Assembly: GCA_963921825.1 (NCBI GenBank)
Contig: OY997588.1
Coordinates: 51,840,803-51,904,802 of the forward strand
Direction: 5' to 3'
DNA length: 64,000 bases
Source: Erodium maritimum
Lineage: Eukaryota > Streptophyta > Magnoliopsida > Geraniales > Geraniaceae
The notes under the pieces were generated by a model. That model was not told where the DNA came from. It worked only from the letters and a program-made list of their open reading frames with translations, and searched no databases. Position numbers and translations under genes: made by a program. Numbering within the stretch: position 1 is the stretch's first letter; each line of letters begins with the position of its first letter. Positions 57,428-64,000 of the stretch are shown one piece after another.

Positions 57428-58500
57428 ATATTATTAAAACCTAATATACATATCTAATTTTACATATTCGTACTATCTTCTAGACTTCTTATCTTCTCTG
57501 TAATGTTTCTATCTTCTTTGTACATGTCCTTAGAACAAGTCAAAGTTGTGAGTTGCTCCAGCGATACAAATCGGGAGCCAACTCACGTGAGGAAATCATG
57601 AACCTTGTAACGTTGTTGCCCGTTCCGACCAATCCTGACGAGATTAAGGGAAGGAAACTTCAGATCTGAAGTTACAGATCCATGGCAAGTGGCGATTCAA
57701 GACCACGACGCGAGCTAGGGGTGGCGACAGCGGAAACAGAGCCTCTTCGCCCACACGAGCGTTCTTCTCCATCGAGGGCTTTTCATATATGCACGTGGCG
57801 GCAAGATGGGGGAAAGAAGAGTTCAGATCTTACGGTTCAGAACCATGGGTTCTAATCATTTGCTGGCTCAATTCGTATTCATACTTTCTCATGATCCAAC
57901 CTTCAACTTCTCCGCCCTCCTAATCAGGCATTTACGTTGCTCCATTTTCTTCAATTTCTCAACACGCTAGTCTTACATGCTTGAGACCATTGAATTCACG
58001 AAAGAAAGTATACTGCACAAGAAAAGTCTCCCTTTATACAAAATAATCATCAGATAATCAATAGCACGATCAAACTTAACTTCTAAGGTTTCTACGATAT
58101 ATATAGTTCTATCTTGCTTCAGAACGCACGCCTCCTAGGGTTACGTGACTTTAGAGTCACGATTAAGCTGAATTTCTAGTTTCCTTGTTCAACAAATCTT
58201 CCAAAAATCGATCCAATAGAATCTGTATATATCTTCTGATTTTGGAAAGTAAATCATCTTGTTTCCTAATACAAGTAGAACTCTAGTAATGAGTATTTAC
58301 ACGTAAAGGAAACATATCTTCACTGGATAAAGATGGATGTGCAATAGATATCTTCGATAAATTCACCGCACATGTACTATCATCCAATGTCATGTCAATG
58401 ACATTCTGTGTTGACATCTTTGATTAGCTCTACACCAGTTCCACAATGATGTCTGCTAACATCCTTGATAAAATCTTAACTTGACTCAAAATGGCCAATC
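57428..58500. other. Unassigned, no gene seen
   Basis: Mixed composition, with a GC-richer patch at 57540-57830 that has no open frame of note. From about 58000 it becomes AT-rich and may already belong to the LTR-like sequence to the right. Confidence 0.3.
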
Positions 58501-58935
58501 ACAGATGTAGCAACACTACTCCAGTTCATATGCCATATGGATTGGAGTACATTACGTACTCTAGTTCATACTCCACATGGAATGGATTACATTCCCTACT
58601 CTAGTTCATACGTCGTATGAAACCTTGTATGGCCCCATGTCCAGTTTTCATTGCTCTCTTCCTCGTTTGTACGTCAATCGTACTTTCACCATACACCATA
58701 GAAGCCATACTCCAGCCCATACACCATATGAAGCGTGGTATGACCCCTTGTCTTGGCGAATTCATGGTTTTTGCTCCATTGTTTTCTTTTTTCCGCTCCG
58801 GGCTCTTGGTTCCCGTGGAGAGATATCAACTACACCTAAATAGAGAAACACAAATCAAAATACACCATCCCGAGACTGAAAAGCTCAAGAATATGGGATA
58901 AAGATATCTAGAATAGATGTATTTTACGATCACAT
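58500..58935 (-). mobile_element. LTR-like fragment related to the Athila-like LTR
   Basis: Ends with a GATATCTAGAATAGATGTAT phrase at about 58906-58925 that parallels ACATCTAAAATAGATGTATT beside the LTR edge at 45885. At 58517, 58558 and 58598 units of ACTC(C/T)AGTTCATA start, a 40-41-bp repeat with dyads such as CATACGTCGTATG, at the place where the other LTR has its GCACGCCGTGC repeat. Confidence 0.45.
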
Positions 58936-59883
58936 CATGCGACGCGGGCAGTCGGGTTGCCACCTTTAATGGCGGGGGTTGAATCGAGTCTGGCCATCGG
59001 TCGTTCGGGCCTGAGGCTAGAAGGACCGTATCTAGCGACAATCGATGTCTCTGATATGTATCTTATGTGAATGGGAAGGTCGCGATGGTCACTCTGATAT
59101 GTTTTGAACTAAAGAGGGTACAACGCTACTTTTCTCTCGAGGACACGACATTGGAGTTAGAGGAAAAAGAACAATGACCACGACGATATTGGTGGGGATA
59201 GGAGCAAATCTCAATAGGTCCAGGTGAGGGGTGGTCAGCACCCTCATCTTTTCCAATGAGCAGTAAAAAGGTCGATGAGGGGACTACGAGTACCACCTTC
59301 TAACCCGTCATAGGGTGGTATTGATTCAACCAAATACCGACATGATACTCTATTATCATTTCAAGAGCCAACACTTTCATGTTTTTAAAGGCCCTCAGTA
59401 TCATCGGGGGGGGGGGGGGATGTCAGTTGGATACTCGGGAAAGTCCATAGTGCAATTGTGCCATTTTAGTACCTTGGTACAAGGATGGCCATGTCTTCAC
59501 TCTTGGGCATCAAAATCTCTATCAGTACCCTCCTAGAGCCCCAACCTTGATTCATATGACATCCTTTTTTCTTCTTCATTTCGTGTTGTTTACAATAGTT
59601 ATTCTCTTTCAGTCCTACGATGTTCGGACTTTTAGATGTTTTTTTTTCCGTCTTAGTTACGATTTGTGGATTTTTTCCGATGACCGGTTCTGGGTCTAGC
59701 CCTTCGGGATTTTATTATTAGTAATCTTCTTAAATTCAAAAAAAGTTTTTTTTTTAAATATGTGTCTTCTATCTTTCACGAGACTTTAAAATTTTGCCCC
59801 TACGTCCATTTTATTCCAACCGGAATATAAAGTAGCAAGGGTTGAACTTGTACCCATCATATTTAACTATCTTTGACAACATT
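58936..59883. other. Mixed debris with a poly-G run
   Basis: A run of 13 G lies at about 59406-59419. At 59570-59750 the sequence resembles the 3' end of a LINE: TTTGTTT.. pyrimidine-rich tract, TCTAGCCCTTCGGGATTTTA, then an A run at about 59736-59745. No frame or target duplication supports this. No gene seen. Confidence 0.3.
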
Positions 59884-60641
59884 TGTTGGATTTTGTGCCC
59901 TAAGACAAGCCACAGTCTGTATACAATGTCATTTGTGATAAAAAAAGTTGGAAAACATTTTGTTATCATTAAGTTATAATGTTAACTATTTGAATACACC
60001 GCTCTTTCTAGGACATCGGGACGTCGTTTCTCGATAGCTGAAATATTAGAAATAAAGGAGTATGTATATTTATTCATCCCTAGTCTATACCGATAGTTGA
60101 AGCTAGTGTGATGATTGATTGGACGATCATGTTTTACTAATCAAGCATATAGACATATGAGTCAACGTCATGGATGTCAAAATAATTTGGACATTGGATC
60201 ACCCGCCTTAAGAATACTCCATAGAACATGAGACATGATTGTATCTCAAACTACCAAAAGTAAACCTTAGTACTAAAACTATGAAACCACCATATTATCT
60301 ATATGTGCTGATTCATGTCCTTGACACAATCAAACACTATTCCTGACAATATAGTAATAAAGGTTGTGCTCATATATAAATACGTATATACGAGGTGTAT
60401 GAATGGTGGACATGGGATTTTTAACTTGTGTTTTCAATACAAGTAAGATGTCATAAGACCCGTCTTGATGAGTAAGGATTGTAATACAAAATGCATGGCC
60501 ATGCTAGTGAACAAAAGAGTTTGTCACTTACAATTCGAACTAAAGATCAAGAAATGCATAGAATAAACAAGAACAAGGATGATGCTTCTGTGTCTGTTGT
60601 TCGGTCATGATATCGTCAAAACGACAAGGAATAAGAATACT

Positions 60642-63600
60642 TGTAAGAACCACTCCCGGTCAACGCCAGTCAAATCGGCGAAAAACAGGAAAATTTAAAA
60701 TTTTTGGACAGACACCTAAATGAACCTAAAATTGACCCCGAGGGTCATATCGGACTTAAGTTGACCTCGATATCGACCAAAGTGAGTTATGGGTGACTCA
60801 GGGCAACTTTTTGACCAATTCGGGAAAAGTTGACTTTTTGCAGTAAAAGTCAACCGAGCGACGTTTTGGTCTGTTCGAGGCCCGTTTTGGATCCAAAAAG
60901 CTTAGCCGTCGTTACAACGGTCTTAGTTGGGCCGTTTCCTTGTAGCACGTGAAGTTTCGTAATTTCTTGGAAAATGGGCCCGTTCGGGGCCCGAGACGGC
61001 CGAATTTCGCGAATCTGACAGAAAAATATCTACAAAGATATTTTTCTAAAGGTTGGGACCCCTAAGACACTTGTCAGAAATGTGATGGTGGTTGGTTTTT
61101 AAATTAAAGAAAAGAGAAGTATGAGTGGTAGTTTAGTAATTAAGAGGTAGTAGTTGTTATTTTTGAACAAAACAAAAGGGAAGAGAAGTGATAGTGTCGG
61201 CCAAATCAAAAAAAGAAGAGAAGGAGGAGAGAGAAAGAAGAGAGAAGAAGGAGAAGGAGAGAAGGAAAAGAAAAAAGGAAAAAGAGTTAGGGTTTTGCGA
61301 TTTCCCGACGATCCAACCGACAGAATCTAGCTCCCGTCGTCATTCCCTACGTTGAGAACCTATTTGATTCTTGTTTTGGTACGTTTGAAAGTTAGGGTTT
61401 GTGTTTAAAAGGGTTAAATATGGATGAGTTGAGGTGTAGGGTTTGTTGGGGTCGTTTTGGGGTGAAAATGGCCGGATTCCGGTGACCGGAGGCTCGGGGG
61501 AGCTCCGGCCACCGTGGGTGGTGGCTGGCCAGAGTGGGTGGTGGCTGGCCGGAGCTGGGACCGGCCACCACAGTGGGGAACCGGTCCAGCCACCCACGGC
61601 TAGTGGTGGCGGGTGGGGCCCACGTGTTCGGGTCTCGGGTTTTCGTGTTCGGGTGGTTTTGGACGAACCCCAAGTCGTTAACCCGGAACGAATTTTGGAA
61701 TCAAATTGTGAAAGTTGGAAATGACGGGTTTAGAAACTTTAAACGCGAATTAAATTGCTTGGAAGTCGGAAATTGATTCTGTCGATTGCATTGGAACCCT
61801 TGAATTATTCTAAGATAGTGGAAACGAAAACGGGAATTTTCGGAGCCCCGGAAGGGCGTTTTCCAATCCCGGGCAGAAGCGCCAGGCCGGGCGAATCGGG
61901 CTTTTCCGGGCCCTTTGTTGACAATGTCGAGTAATTGGGAAGTTTGGGAGTGATCGGCATTGTCGGGGTCGCGTTTGGGCGTCAAATTCATTAAAATTCA
62001 GCTTTGCCTGCGAACTTAAAAAGTGTTTTAATTTGTGATCTTGTTAGATCGTGCCGCCGACCGCGGAAAGAGGAGGCTAATCGGGTGACTGCGAGCACGC
62101 CGGAGCTTGAGCATGGATATTTGGAAAGCGTTACGAGGTAGGGAAAAGTAGCCGGATCTCGGCCTTGACTAGGGAAAGTTAACAGTAGAAATGCATGTGA
62201 CACCTAGTGGTGTCGTAGGATAAGTAAATTTATCGAACACTAGAAATGCAGGAGACACTTAGTGGTGTCGTATGATACGTGAACGCATCGAACAATAGAA
62301 AGGCATGTGACACTTAGTAGTGTCGTAGGATAAGTGAACTTATCGAACAATAGAAATACTAGTGGCATTTGGTTGTGCCCGGATGTTGATTGAATTGTTT
62401 GTGTTTGTGGGTGGCCATGAGTGCCCGTGGGGAGTTGAACCCATATTCTATTGTTTGTGTTTATGGGTGGCCATGAGTGCCCGTGGGGGGTTGAACCCGT
62501 GTCTTACCGTTTGTGTGTCGTGGGTGGCCATGAGTGCCCGTGGGGAGTTGAACCCGTGTTTTACTGTTTGTGTGTCGTGGGTGGCCATGAGTGCCCGTGG
62601 GGAGTTGAACCTGTGTTTTACTGTTTGTGGGTCGTGGGTGGTCCTTTGGGGTGTTGAACCCGTGTGATACTGTTCCGTGTGTCGTGGGTGGACATATGTG
62701 CCTGTGGGGTGTTAAACCTGTGTTGTCACTATTTGTTGAACCTTGGGTGATGACTGTGATTGCATGGAGGTCGGGGGCCCGCCTGAAGAAAAAGGGGTCA
62801 TGTGGTCGCGCGCGTGGGGGTTGGCTAGCCTTCCGACTAGCCATCGGTAAAGTTGTGCATTCTTCTGCGCTAAAGGGGTACTGTGGTCGCGCGCGTGGGG
62901 GTTGGCTAGCCTTCCGACTAACCATCGGTAAAGTTGTGCATTTCTTCGGGGATGAAGGGCGGCTCCCCTTCCGACTAGCTATCGGAAAAGTATCGTTGTA
63001 TATATCGCTATCAGGTCGACCGCCTGGCCCGACTGCGTTCGGGGGAAGTTGCGTGGGGCAGGCTCAAGCCCAGCCGGTTAGCAACCGGCACTGAGTAGCT
63101 GGAGTGCGATCCTTTGTGATCTTGATTGTTGTGTGCGATCCTTTGTGATCTTGATTGTTGTGCGTGATCATTTGTGATCTTGGGTGTTGCGTGGTTATCT
63201 TTTGCGCCTTTGGTGGAGGTCGTAACCGCTGTGTCGGGTCCACATTACGCGTCCGGGTTTGAGTTGGTTGGGGAAAGTAACAGTTTTTGTGTGGCGGTCG
63301 GGTTACTTGAGTTTGGGGATAGTATTCCCCGGTGTTTTGTCTGTTGTTGTTTCCGGAATTTTCTGCTAGTATGCCGTAGTCAGTCTGGTATACGTGGTGG
63401 TGAGCGAAACGCTCACCCCTAGCTGCTTTTCCTACAGGTATTGGTCGCGAGACGGACTAGGGGAACTCTCGAAGCTTGAAGAGCTGGGAGCGGGAGTCCG
63501 GGTTTTGGGGAGTTTAGCGACGTACGCTTTGGTTTTTGTCCGCTTGTTCTGGACGCTTTTCTGTTGTAAAATATTATTTTGATTAACTCAAGTGGTGATT

Positions 63601-63689
63601 TTAAGCGGTTTTATTAAAGTGTTGAAAATTGTTTTATTGCTTCACCGTTCGCGTTCCGGGTTCGGTCTTACTGAATTCGGGGCGTGACA
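60642..63689 (+). mobile_element. Solo LTR, 3.05 kb (long-LTR family, copy F)
   Basis: Starts TGTAAGAACC and ends GGGGCGTGACA. Flanked by ATACT at 60637-60641 and 63690-63694, a perfect 5-bp duplication. The overall order matches copy A: GAGA-rich leader near 61205-61290, GC-rich block, DNA with GTGACACTTAGTGGTGTCGT repeats near 62200-62330, minisatellite at 62390-62700, GGCTAGCCTTCCGACTA repeats at 62820-62990, hairpin near 63400-63419. No internal genes. Confidence 0.92.
62390..62700 (+). repeat. LTR minisatellite, copy F
   Basis: About six units of about 57 bp with GGGTGGCCATGAGTGCCCGT and GGGGAGTTGAACCCGTGT. Homologous to copies A, B, D and E. Confidence 0.9.
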
Positions 63690-64000
63690 ATACTTGAGGT
63701 AACAATTTATGACTAGGATAAGAGTAAAGTTTATATGACTTGCATGGTTATGGGACTTGCTAGGAGTTACCCATAACTTGTGAAAAAACAAGAATTTAGA
63801 TCTCACTACTATCATCATGTGAAACCTGAAAGGTCACACATAAAAGGGTAAAGCTCATCACGAATTGGATCTTGAAGGTTAGAATTAAATAAATTGGTAA
63901 AGTTGTATTTGATATAATGAAGCCCATTTATTTATTTACTTGTTCACAAGATGATATCATAATTTATTTAATTAATGTCTAGCATGATATTACTTTGGGA

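Larger units (their letters stand above)
59884..64000 (+). mobile_element. Copia-type LTR split by a solo LTR, continues past the window
   Basis: TGTTGGATTTTGTGCCCTAAG at 59884 is a start seen in long Copia LTRs of several plants. The sequence is AT-rich and non-coding to 60641 and resumes at 63695 after the inserted solo LTR. The end lies beyond the window, so LTR length is at least about 1.06 kb and I cannot tell whether internal genes follow. Confidence 0.5.

Overview
The window is nuclear DNA of a flowering plant, most likely a eudicot with a large, repeat-rich genome. It is almost entirely transposable elements nested in one another. I see no intact single-copy host gene, no rRNA, no true tRNA and no prokaryotic feature. 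Host genes appear only as fragments: a RopGEF (PRONE-domain) 5' region next to a Mutator-like element (MULE), and an mTERF fragment carried inside a Pack-MULE.

Layout. 1-3 kb: leader-like sequence, a short coiled-coil reading frame and an intact Pro-rich/acidic reading frame of unknown role. 3.3-6.7 kb: a MuDR-type MULE on the minus strand whose transposase is split by one frameshift; it abuts the RopGEF remnant. 8.4-13.5 kb: non-autonomous DNA elements (a PIF/Harbinger-like element, two abutting MITEs, two foldback elements). 13.9-19.7 kb: a non-autonomous MULE with an 11-bp target duplication, holding a tandem tRNA-like array and a 3.2-kb solo LTR. 20.0-21.5 kb: a Pack-MULE with the mTERF fragment. 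21.6-23.0 kb: an unidentified insert flanked by 17-bp direct repeats. 23.3-30.5 kb: a further MULE, split by one long solo LTR that is itself split by another. 31.2-34.5 kb: another solo LTR. 34.6-36.1 kb: a CACTA-like end holding a near-intact TRIM. 36.1-41.8 kb: a full-length L1-type LINE with 18-bp target duplications, inserted at the edge of a Copia LTR. 41.8-44.4 kb: a Copia fossil with a long TTC repeat. 44.4-54.1 kb: an Athila-like Ty3/gypsy fossil holding a 4.6-kb LTR element that lacks pol. 54.1-56.4 kb: a rearranged copy of the long LTR. 57-64 kb: a small MITE, LTR debris, and a Copia-type LTR split by the last 3-kb solo LTR.

Two themes run through the window. One is a family of 2.7-3.3 kb LTRs (start TGTAA, end GGGGCGTGACA) present six times and never with an internal region; five have matching or near-matching 5-bp target duplications. 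All share a GC-rich hairpin near the 3' end, and most carry an internal minisatellite of variable copy number. The other is a set of MULE-like elements whose terminal inverted repeats are built from TACCC boxes spaced about 30 bp apart.

All calls come from reading motifs, translated products and repeat ends by eye; no database search was run.
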